A stretch of 20,499 bases of DNA from a virus: IMG/VR virus record IMGVR_UViG_3300001589_000268, positions 1-20,499 of that record. One strand, given 5' to 3'. Below the pieces are notes generated by a model. That model saw only the letters and a list, made by a program, of their open reading frames with translations, was not told where the DNA came from and did not search any database. The position numbers were made by a program, and so were the translations under genes. Below are positions 6,310 to 14,519 of the stretch, piece after piece; position 1 is the first letter of the stretch; each line of letters starts with the position of its first letter.

Positions 6310-7596
6310 ATGAACAATCCAAATAATTTATTAAACATGATGCAGACTGGTGGACAAGCTAGTTCTGCTGGTGGTACTTCGCTTATAAGAGCTTTGCAAA
6401 GACGAAGCGATATGAAAAAGTTAGAAAGGCAACAAAAGAAGGAAGCTAGAAGACAAAAGAGAGGTGGTTTGTTTGGTAGTCTCGGTAGTATTGCTGGCGG
6501 TTTATTGGGAGCGGCACTTGCTCCTGCTACAGGCGGTGCTAGTTTAGCTTTGTTTTCAGGGCTTGGGTCAGCGGCAGGTAAAAGAGTTGGAGAGGGTTTA
6601 GGAGCTGGAAAATCTAAGAGTTATGATAGTTCAGGTACAGTTTATGGACAGCAATCTTTTAAAGACCTAGACCAAGCTAGTAGTGATTATACTAGAGGTA
6701 TGGGTGAAAGAGCTTTAGTCTCTGGTCTTCAAACGGCTTTAACTGCTGGTTTAAGTCCTAGTGGTGGTATATATGGTAAAGTAGGCGGAAAACTCAGGAC
6801 ATTGCCGGGAAGTGGTAGTGCTGTAGGGGCAGTAACAAGTTCTGCAATTCCAACTGCAAGTACGAAGGGGTTAGAAGCTATGGAATCTTTCTTAAGTCAA
6901 GTAGATACAAGCGGAAACCCAGTACCTTTACCATTTGGTAGTAAACCTAATTTTGTAGGTAGTAGTTTTTTAACTTCTCCTAATCTTTCTACAGCATCAA
7001 CAGCCTCTACTGACTCTTATTTTGATCCCTCTTCACTGTCTCCCTATTTAAGTAATTATGAAGATGGCGGTTTAGCGGCTTATCAAACTGGAGGTTTTAC
7101 AGCTTCTAGTATTTTAAAACAACAAGGTTTAGATCCAACGCAAGATCAATTAATGCAATTCCAAGCTTTTGACCCTACACAAATACAGCAAGCTAAAACA
7201 GGTGCAGAGCAAAGTTTAATGTCTATGACTGGTGGTATGGGACTATCTAGTGCTGGCGGTGGATTTGGTGCTAAACAAAGAGCGGCAACTTCCGCTATAG
7301 GAGCAGGGCAAGATTTAATTGGTGATACTACTGAGCAAGCACAAAGATCTTTTGAATCACAAACATTAGGTACTGCTGCTGACTTGATAAATCAAGAAGT
7401 AGAGTTTAAAGAGCTTGCTGCTAATCAACAAGACTTTGGGCAGTTATATGGAGTAGATACTAACAATGAAGAAGATATGTTAAGATTAAATGAGATGTTA
7501 CAAACAAAAGTTTTTGGTCTTAACGAGACTACAATAAATGGAAATCTTCATGTTTGGGATGATAGTTTAGATCCACCACAATATAGACCGGCTTAA
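6310..7596 (+). CDS. probable internal virion (ejection) protein A, 428 aa
   Basis: The start has a good SD (AAAGGAA, 7-8 bases). Residues 1-51 are polar, ending in a Lys/Arg/Gln-rich helix. Residues about 52-101 are Gly/Ala/Leu-rich and could insert in membrane (GLLGAALAPATGGASLALF). The rest is Gly/Ser/Thr/Ala/Gln-rich with low-complexity segments and no Cys. This composition, and its place as the first of three consecutive long helical or flexible genes after the tail genes, fits the small internal or ejection proteins of podoviruses (for example P22 gp7-type or T7 gp14-type), which form part of the periplasm-spanning DNA conduit. No direct family motif is recognised; the call is from composition and position. 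Confidence 0.5.
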   Translation: MNNPNNLLNMMQTGGQASSAGGTSLIRALQRRSDMKKLERQQKKEARRQKRGGLFGSLGSIAGGLLGAALAPATGGASLALFSGLGSAAGKRVGEGLGAGKSKSYDSSGTVYGQQSFKDLDQASSDYTRGMGERALVSGLQTALTAGLSPSGGIYGKVGGKLRTLPGSGSAVGAVTSSAIPTASTKGLEAMESFLSQVDTSGNPVPLPFGSKPNFVGSSFLTSPNLSTASTASTDSYFDPSSLSPYLSNYEDGGLAAYQTGGFTASSILKQQGLDPTQDQLMQFQAFDPTQIQQAKTGAEQSLMSMTGGMGLSSAGGGFGAKQRAATSAIGAGQDLIGDTTEQAQRSFESQTLGTAADLINQEVEFKELAANQQDFGQLYGVDTNNEEDMLRLNEMLQTKVFGLNETTINGNLHVWDDSLDPPQYRPA

Positions 7597-7598
7597 TC

Positions 7599-9278
7599 AT
7601 GGCTAGGAGAAGAAGTATATACAGTAATAGGCAAGCACAAGCTCCGGGTTCTTATGAGACTCCATTAGCGGATTTTCTTGATGCATTACCGCAGTATGTA
7701 AATCAATATCAACAGAATAAATTACAAGAACAGCGTTATAATGACGCTCAAAAATTAGCTAGTGACCAAAGAGAATTAGAGCAAACTAGATATGATTCAG
7801 CTTTAAAAAGACAGGAAGATAAAGATACTAGAGATAACTATAATAAGATAATAGATGGTACACCTAAATTTGATTATAAGACTAGAAAAACAATCGCTGG
7901 GACATTTGGTTTTGATGATGAAGTAAAAACTTACGACGAACTTATCAATACTCAAGGTGAATCAATGACTCAATTAAGGTCAAAGATAAGTGATATACAG
8001 AACTTACCGCCTGAATCTACTTTTTATCAATTTGATGATTTGGTAAGTGACATTGACCCTAAATCTAGGGAAATGTTAAAAGAAACAGATAGTCGTGCCT
8101 ATGGATTATTATTAAGTGCTGAGCAAAAATTTGATCAACAAAGGTTGACTAATATGAGAGCTATGCCAACTCAAATAAAAACTGAGTTAGCAAGTGCAAA
8201 CAGTCAAAAGTCTTACATTGAAAGAGAGATGATAAAAGTAGCTCAAAAAATGCCTAGTATTGACACTGACAATAAAACTGCTCAGGAAATATTAAAAGCT
8301 TTAAGGGCAACTGGCGTAGACCCAACTGGTGAATTAAGATCATTAAAAGGTCAATTAACAACATTTGAAAATACAATAGACACTATTAATAACGATTATT
8401 CAATTAAAAGACCAGTAAATGAATTACCGGGTAAGAAAGTTCCACCGTCAATAACGCAAGATGGTGTTTCAATCCCTACTTATGATGTTGATGCTTTATA
8501 TGATTCTGAACAATTATTAGCTAATACAGCTCCAAAAAGCCCTAGTGAGGCAGAGCAAAGCCTTGATCTTCAAGAAGCACGATATATTATGGCTACTGAG
8601 CCTGAAGGTTCTCCAGAATACAAATCAGCAATGGATTCTTTAAATATATTAGAATCTAAACCGTTGCCCGGCTTAGGCGGTTTAATAGAAAGACTTAGTG
8701 TTGCGGGGCAAGAAAGGGCAGAAACTGGTGAAGGTATAAGAGGTATTAGACCTGAATCTAGAGTGTTTGATTTACCTCCAGTAGAAGATCCGACAGACCT
8801 TAAATACGTTGATAGGGTTCTTAGTCAATTTGATAGAAAGTTATCACAATTAAAAACATTAGCTTTAAGACCTGAACAATATCGAGGTTCTGGTGCTTCT
8901 GACAAGGTTAATCAAATAAATGCAAACTTAAAAACTAAAGATAATTTAATATCTCAAATAAAAGAATTATATAATAAAATGCCTAAGACTAAGAAATTTG
9001 AAAAGCAGTTAAAGTCAATAAAATCTATTATTCAAGACAATCCAACTGGTTTAGAAGCATTTTTAGATAGTAAAGCCAGAAAAGGTAAAGGAGAGTTTAA
9101 ATTTAAAAAAGGTAAAGTATCTGAAGAAGATAAAGTATTATTAGCAGAATTAAATAGTATATTAAATTTTGAAAACAGAGAAGAGCCAGACAATAAAAAT
9201 GCTTTAAGGGATTTATTACTGGGTATTGTACCGGGCGGAACTACTATGGCTTCACCAATACCGATTCCACAAGATTAA
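7599..9278 (+). CDS. probable internal virion / ejection protein B, 559 aa
   Basis: The ATG comes two bases after the preceding stop with only a weak SD, so coupling is likely. The N-terminus is basic (MARRRS), followed by a Gln/Glu/Asp/Lys-rich helical region (about 35-90) and further helical segments to the end, with many Lys/Asp/Leu heptads. There is no TM segment and no Cys cluster. A middle stretch (about residues 285-385) is Pro/Glu/Ser-rich. The length, helicity and position between a Gly/Ala-rich membrane-active protein and a giant protein match the middle partner of a three-protein ejection set (compare T7 gp14-gp15-gp16). Its function is inferred from this arrangement; the sequence itself is not recognised. 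Confidence 0.5.
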   Translation: MARRRSIYSNRQAQAPGSYETPLADFLDALPQYVNQYQQNKLQEQRYNDAQKLASDQRELEQTRYDSALKRQEDKDTRDNYNKIIDGTPKFDYKTRKTIAGTFGFDDEVKTYDELINTQGESMTQLRSKISDIQNLPPESTFYQFDDLVSDIDPKSREMLKETDSRAYGLLLSAEQKFDQQRLTNMRAMPTQIKTELASANSQKSYIEREMIKVAQKMPSIDTDNKTAQEILKALRATGVDPTGELRSLKGQLTTFENTIDTINNDYSIKRPVNELPGKKVPPSITQDGVSIPTYDVDALYDSEQLLANTAPKSPSEAEQSLDLQEARYIMATEPEGSPEYKSAMDSLNILESKPLPGLGGLIERLSVAGQERAETGEGIRGIRPESRVFDLPPVEDPTDLKYVDRVLSQFDRKLSQLKTLALRPEQYRGSGASDKVNQINANLKTKDNLISQIKELYNKMPKTKKFEKQLKSIKSIIQDNPTGLEAFLDSKARKGKGEFKFKKGKVSEEDKVLLAELNSILNFENREEPDNKNALRDLLLGIVPGGTTMASPIPIPQD

Positions 9279-9284
9279 TGTGGT

Positions 9285-12200
9285 ATGCCCGAATCAACTA
9301 AAAGATATAATTATTTTAGCGACTATATAGACAACTTATCTGACGATGGGTTAGACGATGCATCTGTAGCTAATGTGCAAACCAATGGTGATTACTTAGA
9401 TCAAAAATCAAATTTTGATAATAACTTATACGACCCTCAGTCTTATTATGATGCTCTGTTAGAAAAGAATAACGAACAAAAAGTATCAAAAGAAGATGGT
9501 GATTTATATGGGTTTATTCCCGGTGAGTGGTTGCCAGATTGGGTAAAAGCTGGGTATCAAAATAGTATTACAGGTGCAGCAGATAAAATTTTGACTGGAG
9601 AAGATAGGTTTGATTTGTCAAATTACTCTCCGGGTATGATGGAAGATGTTGGTGCTACTTTAATATCTTTATTTCAACCCTTAGACGCTATAACCTTCGC
9701 AGCTTCTGGTGGAGTTGGTGCAATTGCAGCTAAATCTGCTACAAAATTAGCAATTAAAAAAGCTTTACAATCTGGAGTTGGTAGAGGTGTTCGTGTTAGT
9801 GATGATTTAGTTAAGTCAGTTCTAGGTGATAATGTTCTTTTGAGTAGTGGATTAACTCGTGCTAGAAAAGGCATTGGAGGGGCATTTAGAGCAACAACGA
9901 ATCCGCTAAATGAGGCAAAAAGAAGATTAACGCTTCAAGGTATTTCAGCAAAGAAGGCTAATGATATTATAGAAAAAGCTGCACCTAAAGTATTAAATCA
10001 AGCATTTCAAGCAGCGGCAGTTGGTGGTACACAGTTTGGGTTTTATAGTGGTTTGCAGTCTAGCTTAGGACAGATTGCTGACCCTGATCAGGAGTTTGAT
10101 TTGCTAATGAATATAAAGAACGCATCAAAAGGTGCAGTCTTAGGTTCTGTTACAGCTGGTTCTGCTCCTATTGTTAAATCTTTTTTAAGTCCAAACTTAA
10201 ATAAACTAACTCAACAATTAGCTGTAAAAGCAGTAGAGACGGCTGAGTTTGGTACACTTGCTCCTATTATGGAAGGTGAACTCCCTACCGCTGAGGATTA
10301 TGTTCATTCAGCAGCAGTTATCGGTGCTTTAAATGCTCAAAAATATGCTACAGGTAAGATTACAAAAGGATATAGGAAGATCAGGGATGCTAAAAAAGAA
10401 ATTGGACTTACCGTTGAGGAGGGAGCACAATTTTACGGAGCTTTAAAATCAGCTGAATTTGAAGCGAATCAAGTGTATACAGACAGGAATGGCTTTAAAG
10501 TAAACAATGTTAAACTAGACACTAGAGAAAAAACTGTTGAAAAGACTAATATTGAGACTGGTGTAGAGAAAAGAGTAATAAAAGAAGATATCGTAACTTT
10601 TAAAGATTTAAAAACGAGTGAGTTGTTAGAACCTATAACTTTTTCTGAGTTTCAAAGTAGAGGGTTTAGTAGAAGTGGTGGTAAGTACACCCCAGAAGCA
10701 TTACAGAAAAAAAGGATAGATTCTATATTTGGCATTAAAAAAGAAATTAATATGAACGATGCTAACTTTCTTGATAGAGCTAGTAAAATATTAAAAACAG
10801 AATTACGAGACACGAATATAAATAAAGTTGTTAGTAGTATGACTCCTGTTCAGCAACTAAAACTACAGCATAGAATGAGAAAAGAAGCGGTTGTAAATAA
10901 ACTTAGAACCGAAATAAAGAAAAGCGGTTGGGAAACAACAATGATGCCTGATAAGCTTTTTTCTGATTATCATGGTTTAAAATTTTTAGATAGAGCTGGA
11001 AAAAGATTGCAAACTCAAATAAGTGGAGACGCTAAAAAAAGAGTTGATAATTATAATGTTGATTATTTTAGCTATATGGGAACTCTTAGTCAGATGTATA
11101 ATGATATTGGTTTATACGCAAAAGGAATGGTGGGTTATAAAGAATCTATATCAAAGTTTACAAAAGAAAAATTATTTAAAGAGACCAAAGATAAATTAGA
11201 GCAAGAATCTATTGAGATAGGAAGAAAACTACAAAACCCTAAATATGCAAATGATCCTGTAATTAAACAATATAGGGAAATCTTTGATTATATGTGGGAA
11301 GAAGCAAAGAAAGCTGGTGTAGATTTAGGTAAAAAAGAAGAATGGTATTTTCCTCGCATTGTAAAACAGGATGTCTTAAAAATATTTTCTCAAGATTTTG
11401 GTAAGCTTAGAGCTGAAAACCCTCAATTATTTACCGAAACCTCTTTGTATAGAAATTCTAATTTTCAAAAAGTTATTGGTGAAATCGTCGAAAAAGGTAA
11501 GGTTTCTAAAGAAACAAGAGATGTTTTGTATGAAATGGCTGGTATAAGAAAAGATTTATCAAGGGAGCAAGTGCCTGATTTTGACATTAAAATATCGGGT
11601 GCATTTAGAAAGTTAAATACGACTACGAATGTCCAATATCATAATGTTGCAGAGCATTTACAAATATCTAGAAAGGCTAAAGATTTACCAGAATCTATTT
11701 TAGAAACAGACGCTAGAATTGTTATGTCAAAGTACGGTCATCAGTGGGCTAGGAAAGTTGCTGAGTCAAAAAACTTTGGAAATAGTGGTGAATTTTGGGT
11801 AGCATCAAGAGATGTTTTAAATAAAGCAATTAAAGTATCTGATTCTGGCAGTAAAAGAAAAAAAGTATTAACCGAAGAGCGTGATGTATTAGATAATATG
11901 TATAAAATATTAACTAATAAGATAGAATTAGACCCTTCTCATAACTGGAAAAGTCCACAAGCTAAGAAAGTGTGGAGTGATATAGTTGATTTTGAAATTG
12001 GTTCTAAGATAGGATTAGGCTTTGCTACAGTTCCTAATATAACTCAGGTTGCTATATCCACAGCTTTAAAAACTGGTTACTATCCAATTATAAAAGGTAT
12101 ATATAAGCTTTCTACATCAAAAGAATACAGAGATTTAGTTGGAAAATCTGGCGTTAGTAATATATCTATCTACCAATCATTAGCTGGTTTAAGACCTAAT

Positions 12201-13292
12201 GACTCCAATATGGGTAAGTTTGCTGAATTTACAACTTGGGCTTCAGGATTTCAAAAAATGAATCAGATAAACCAATTAGTATCTGCTGCTGCTGCTAAAG
12301 AATGGGTGGGTATGTTACAACCAATAGCACAAGGAAAGGGAACTGGTAAGTTTAAGACTCGTCAAAATTGGGCTAGAGAAAACTTAAGAGAATTAGGAAT
12401 AAGTAATATAAATAATATATCTGAAACTCAAATATCTAAATCTATGTATAGATTTGCAAGAGATACTCAATTACAAAGGAACATACTTGAAGAACCATTA
12501 ATATTTAATGACCCAAGATTTAGACCTTTATTTTTATTTAAAAAATTTGGATATAAGCAGTTTAATTGGGTTAGAGGAGCTCTAGGTTCTGAATTAAAAA
12601 GAGGTAATATATTTCCAATGTTAAGATTGGCTTCTGCTGGATTATTTGGCGGTGAGTTTGTTTCATTTGCTCGTGATAAGCTTGCTACTTTTTATGCTGG
12701 AGAAGAAGTGTTTAACGAAAATGAATACTTTTTAAATTTTGGAAATCTAAAAGATGTTGCTTTTGGAGATAAGAAAATTGACTCTTTAATAAGTGCTGAT
12801 CGAATGACTTGGGGTGATGCTCTAGATAGGTTTGCCTCAGTAGGTGCTATGGGAATATCTATGGATATAGTAGCTGCTGAGAATACAATAAGAGCTATAG
12901 AGTTTGCAGGTAAACCAGCCGTAGTGCAGGATTTTGATAAGATATGGCAAACAATGACTAGAACTTGGGAAAATCTTGGAGAGTATGGATCTTTAGGAGC
13001 GTTGCAAAGAATGCCTAAGTATCTAGCCCCACTTTTCGGAACTGTACCTAGACGCTTAGCCCAAAGAATAGAACCATCGGGTCAAAAAGAAAGCTATGTA
13101 AAATACAGAAAAGGTTTTACTCGCTCAAAAATATTAGATTACATGATTGAAGGAGATTCTATAAGAGCGACAAGGCTTGTAAAGAACTGGAATAGGTCTT
13201 TTCCTCAGAATCCGATACTATACGATGATATAGGTGTTGACGACATAACAAAAAGAATACTAAGGAAAGCAAAGAAAAAGCTAAAACCTTAA
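9285..13292 (+). CDS. giant internal virion / polyvalent-type protein, 1335 aa
   Basis: This is the largest gene in the window. Its order is an acidic N-terminus (about 1-80) with GEWLPDWVKAG near 85; a first hydrophobic block (about 112-160, LISLFQPLDAITFAASGG); a second Ala/Gly-rich block (about 236-305); a long charged helical middle (about 350-900); then hydrophobic segments near 906-942 and 1107-1139; and a basic C-terminus. The C-terminal 400 residues, with segments such as PLFLFKKFGYKQFNW and an aromatic tail, resemble the membrane-active ends of giant 'polyvalent' or ejection proteins of podoviruses (LPD-type domains). I see no clear lytic transglycosylase Glu motif. The ATG at 9285 is preferred, since an ATG at 9278 opens only seven codons. 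The SD is weak. Role: ejected with the DNA, probably into the cell membrane or periplasm. Confidence 0.6.
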   Translation: MPESTKRYNYFSDYIDNLSDDGLDDASVANVQTNGDYLDQKSNFDNNLYDPQSYYDALLEKNNEQKVSKEDGDLYGFIPGEWLPDWVKAGYQNSITGAADKILTGEDRFDLSNYSPGMMEDVGATLISLFQPLDAITFAASGGVGAIAAKSATKLAIKKALQSGVGRGVRVSDDLVKSVLGDNVLLSSGLTRARKGIGGAFRATTNPLNEAKRRLTLQGISAKKANDIIEKAAPKVLNQAFQAAAVGGTQFGFYSGLQSSLGQIADPDQEFDLLMNIKNASKGAVLGSVTAGSAPIVKSFLSPNLNKLTQQLAVKAVETAEFGTLAPIMEGELPTAEDYVHSAAVIGALNAQKYATGKITKGYRKIRDAKKEIGLTVEEGAQFYGALKSAEFEANQVYTDRNGFKVNNVKLDTREKTVEKTNIETGVEKRVIKEDIVTFKDLKTSELLEPITFSEFQSRGFSRSGGKYTPEALQKKRIDSIFGIKKEINMNDANFLDRASKILKTELRDTNINKVVSSMTPVQQLKLQHRMRKEAVVNKLRTEIKKSGWETTMMPDKLFSDYHGLKFLDRAGKRLQTQISGDAKKRVDNYNVDYFSYMGTLSQMYNDIGLYAKGMVGYKESISKFTKEKLFKETKDKLEQESIEIGRKLQNPKYANDPVIKQYREIFDYMWEEAKKAGVDLGKKEEWYFPRIVKQDVLKIFSQDFGKLRAENPQLFTETSLYRNSNFQKVIGEIVEKGKVSKETRDVLYEMAGIRKDLSREQVPDFDIKISGAFRKLNTTTNVQYHNVAEHLQISRKAKDLPESILETDARIVMSKYGHQWARKVAESKNFGNSGEFWVASRDVLNKAIKVSDSGSKRKKVLTEERDVLDNMYKILTNKIELDPSHNWKSPQAKKVWSDIVDFEIGSKIGLGFATVPNITQVAISTALKTGYYPIIKGIYKLSTSKEYRDLVGKSGVSNISIYQSLAGLRPNDSNMGKFAEFTTWASGFQKMNQINQLVSAAAAKEWVGMLQPIAQGKGTGKFKTRQNWARENLRELGISNINNISETQISKSMYRFARDTQLQRNILEEPLIFNDPRFRPLFLFKKFGYKQFNWVRGALGSELKRGNIFPMLRLASAGLFGGEFVSFARDKLATFYAGEEVFNENEYFLNFGNLKDVAFGDKKIDSLISADRMTWGDALDRFASVGAMGISMDIVAAENTIRAIEFAGKPAVVQDFDKIWQTMTRTWENLGEYGSLGALQRMPKYLAPLFGTVPRRLAQRIEPSGQKESYVKYRKGFTRSKILDYMIEGDSIRATRLVKNWNRSFPQNPILYDDIGVDDITKRILRKAKKKLKP

Positions 13293-13555
13293 TCATCATC
13301 TTCATCATCCATTCTAAGTAACGCTTCCTCAGCATAACTATCTTCCCCTGCGTTTCTCCAGAACTCAGCTAGTCTTCTGTAATATTCATTAGTACTCACA
13401 ACTCGATTCATACACAGACCTACCAGTCTAGTTATCTCTTTTCTTTCTTCACTTGTAAGTTGTTCGCTTTCAGGTACGATCGGGTCATTTTTAAAGTAAT
13501 TCCATTTTGTACTATCATTACTTTTATTACCTGAAAAATCATCCATTATATCCAT
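13289..13555 (-). CDS. 88-aa acidic protein of unknown function
   Basis: The start at 13555 has a clear SD (AGGGG, 5 bases upstream), which lies in the end of the preceding small gene. The product is acidic, ending in a run of Asp/Glu (MDDEDDD); the central region (about 30-75) is predicted helical by composition (EERKEITRLVGLCMNRV). There is no recognised motif. It is the last gene of the - strand block, and its TAA (13291-13289) overlaps the stop of the + strand 1335-aa gene (13290-13292), so the two genes are convergent with overlapping stops. It lies beyond the terminator at 13887, so it needs read-through or its own promoter. Confidence 0.65.
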   Translation of the reverse strand: MDIMDDFSGNKSNDSTKWNYFKNDPIVPESEQLTSEERKEITRLVGLCMNRVVSTNEYYRRLAEFWRNAGEDSYAEEALLRMDDEDDD

Positions 13556-13556
13556 G

Positions 13557-13796
13557 CTATCCCCTATTGTTATTCGCTATTTGATATTCTTCTTTTTTCT
13601 TTTTAACAAAAGCACTTCTTTTTCCCTTTGTCATATCTTTCCAGCAATCATCTAATGAATCAACTCTTGTATCAAACCCTGAAGATAAGCCACAAAACAA
13701 TCTTTCTTCATCATCATAATCACCTTTATATGGATTCCAATTACTTTTTGTACAGAATGCACATACTTTGTCAACTTTACTACAAATTTCAAACAT
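13557..13796 (-). CDS. 79-aa Cys-rich small protein, possible metal binding
   Basis: Five Cys stand at residues 5, 12, 15, 35 and 51; Cys12-x2-Cys15 and the spaced Cys35/Cys51 could make one metal or Fe-S site. The middle is acidic and aromatic, and the C-terminus is basic (KRSAFVKKKKEEY). It is not recognised. It is the first gene after the intrinsic terminator, and its neighbour downstream starts one base after its stop. The 5' region holds a long imperfect hairpin (13831-13865). Expression is probably separate from the main - strand operon or depends on read-through. Confidence 0.6.
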   Translation of the reverse strand: MFEICSKVDKVCAFCTKSNWNPYKGDYDDEERLFCGLSSGFDTRVDSLDDCWKDMTKGKRSAFVKKKKEEYQIANNNRG

Positions 13797-13830
13797 TAAA
13801 GAAAAAAAGTACCTCTATAATCACGTTTAT

Positions 13831-13865
13831 AGCGATATTATTATCTTTTTGATATAAGTATCGCT
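13831..13865. repeat. imperfect palindrome / hairpin upstream of 13796 gene
   Basis: AGCGATA (13831-13837) is matched by TATCGCT (13859-13865); inside, further complementary bases can pair with two single-base bulges, leaving an A/T-only loop, about 14 pairs in all. It lies 35-70 bases upstream of the 13796 start and about 20 bases beyond the terminator hairpin on the - strand. There is no U tract directly after it on either strand, so it is more likely an operator, an mRNA-stabilising stem or a processing site than a second terminator. Confidence 0.4.
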
Positions 13866-13886
13866 TAATATTAATATAAAAAATAA

Positions 13887-13902
13887 AGGGGCGTTAGCCC
13901 CT
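13887..13902 (-). terminator. intrinsic terminator, - strand
   Basis: The - strand reads AGGGGC-TAAC-GCCCCT followed by TTTATTTTTTATA, i.e. a perfect 6-bp GC-rich stem with a 4-base loop and a U-rich tract (13886 down to about 13873). It lies 25 bases past the stop of the 70-aa gene (13928). This is the clearest Rho-independent terminator in the window. Confidence 0.85.
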
Positions 13903-13927
13903 CTATTCTCTATTAAGTTAAAAAAGC

Positions 13928-14140
13928 CTAGAATCCTGCGTCGTCTTTCTTGTAAGCTTCTTTAAATTGACCAGAAAGGTATTTTTTACCATTCTTGTCT
14001 TGATTAATCCATAAAGAAAAGTCTTTCTTTTCTCCACCTACTAATCCGTTGCCAGTATAATCAGGTTTCTTATCTCCCTCTTTCTTATACTCGTTTTTCC
14101 AGAGCTTAAAGGTCTGGTCTTTTTGTTGGTATTCAGCCAT
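13928..14140 (-). CDS. 70-aa conserved phage protein, DUF736-like layout
   Basis: A strong SD (AGGAGA) sits 6-7 bases before the ATG. The product begins with acidic/Lys residues followed by an FKLWKNEYKK region, then KPDYTGNG near residues 25-32, an aromatic FSLWI strand near 41-45, and GKKYLSGQF near 51-59. I remember many short phage proteins with the order 'N-x-G-x-L-F-K-N ... PDYTG ... S-A-W ... KYLSL-x-F', of beta-sandwich (OB-like) character and unknown function, some listed under DUF736. The similarity is partial and the assignment is tentative. It is the last gene before the terminator of the recombination operon, which may point to a nucleic-acid accessory role. Confidence 0.6.
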   Translation of the reverse strand: MAEYQQKDQTFKLWKNEYKKEGDKKPDYTGNGLVGGEKKDFSLWINQDKNGKKYLSGQFKEAYKKDDAGF

Positions 14141-14159
14141 GCTGATTCTCCTTTATTAT

Positions 14160-14241
14160 GAGATGGTCTACCTTATCTTGATTCGCCAATCAATTTCAAA
14201 TGAACCATTTATTTTCATTTCCTTATAAAGCAAACCATCTC
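14160..14241 (-). repeat. 8-bp inverted repeat with 66-base spacing in 5' UTR
   Basis: GAGATGGT (14160-14167) and ACCATCTC (14234-14241) are perfect inverted copies, separated by 66 bases, in the gap between the stop at 14259 and the start at 14140. In transcript sense the leader begins GAGATGGT after an eight-T run and ends ACCATCTC 12 bases before the AGGAGA SD. A 16-codon ORF (14218 to 14168, - strand) fits inside the loop and ends exactly at the second arm. The same spacing occurs at 16614-16699. Confidence 0.45.
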
Positions 14242-14258
14242 TCTTGTTAAAAAAAATA

Positions 14259-14519
14259 TTAATCACAAACTTCACAGACTGAGCCATGTATTGTAGAAGT
14301 CTCTTGAGGTTCTCTATTTATCATTGCTTCTTCTATTTTATACAACATGTCTAATTTGATTTGTTTCAGCTCTTTAAGTAAAACCTCATAAGGCTTTCTC
14401 CAATCAGCAGTATCCTGAAATGGGATTTCTAATTTGATTAGATTCTCTAATGAGTTGATCATAAGCTCAACCTCTTGTTGTGAAAATTTTATATTTGCTA
14501 TGCACTTTTGTTTATTCAT
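14259..14519 (-). CDS. 86-aa helical protein of unknown function
   Basis: The start at 14519 overlaps the preceding stop (ATGA), with a GGGAG SD 7 bases upstream. The protein is mostly helical in composition (Glu/Leu/Lys/Ile), with a Cys at residue 6 and a C-terminal Cys-Glu-Val-Cys pair. No known motif is seen. It follows a PD-(D/E)XK nuclease in the same operon and precedes the 118-base leader of the 70-aa gene. It could be an accessory subunit, but the sequence gives no direct sign of that. Confidence 0.65.
   Translation of the reverse strand: MNKQKCIANIKFSQQEVELMINSLENLIKLEIPFQDTADWRKPYEVLLKELKQIKLDMLYKIEEAMINREPQETSTIHGSVCEVCD

Noticed and set aside
9674-9874. Antisense open frame of 66 residues in the 1335-aa gene
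   Set aside because: It is a shadow of the + strand gene; the rest of the region is consistently coding on +.
13280-13300. Bidirectional terminator between the convergent genes
   Set aside because: There is no GC-rich stem or U tract at the junction; coding sequence runs up to both stops.
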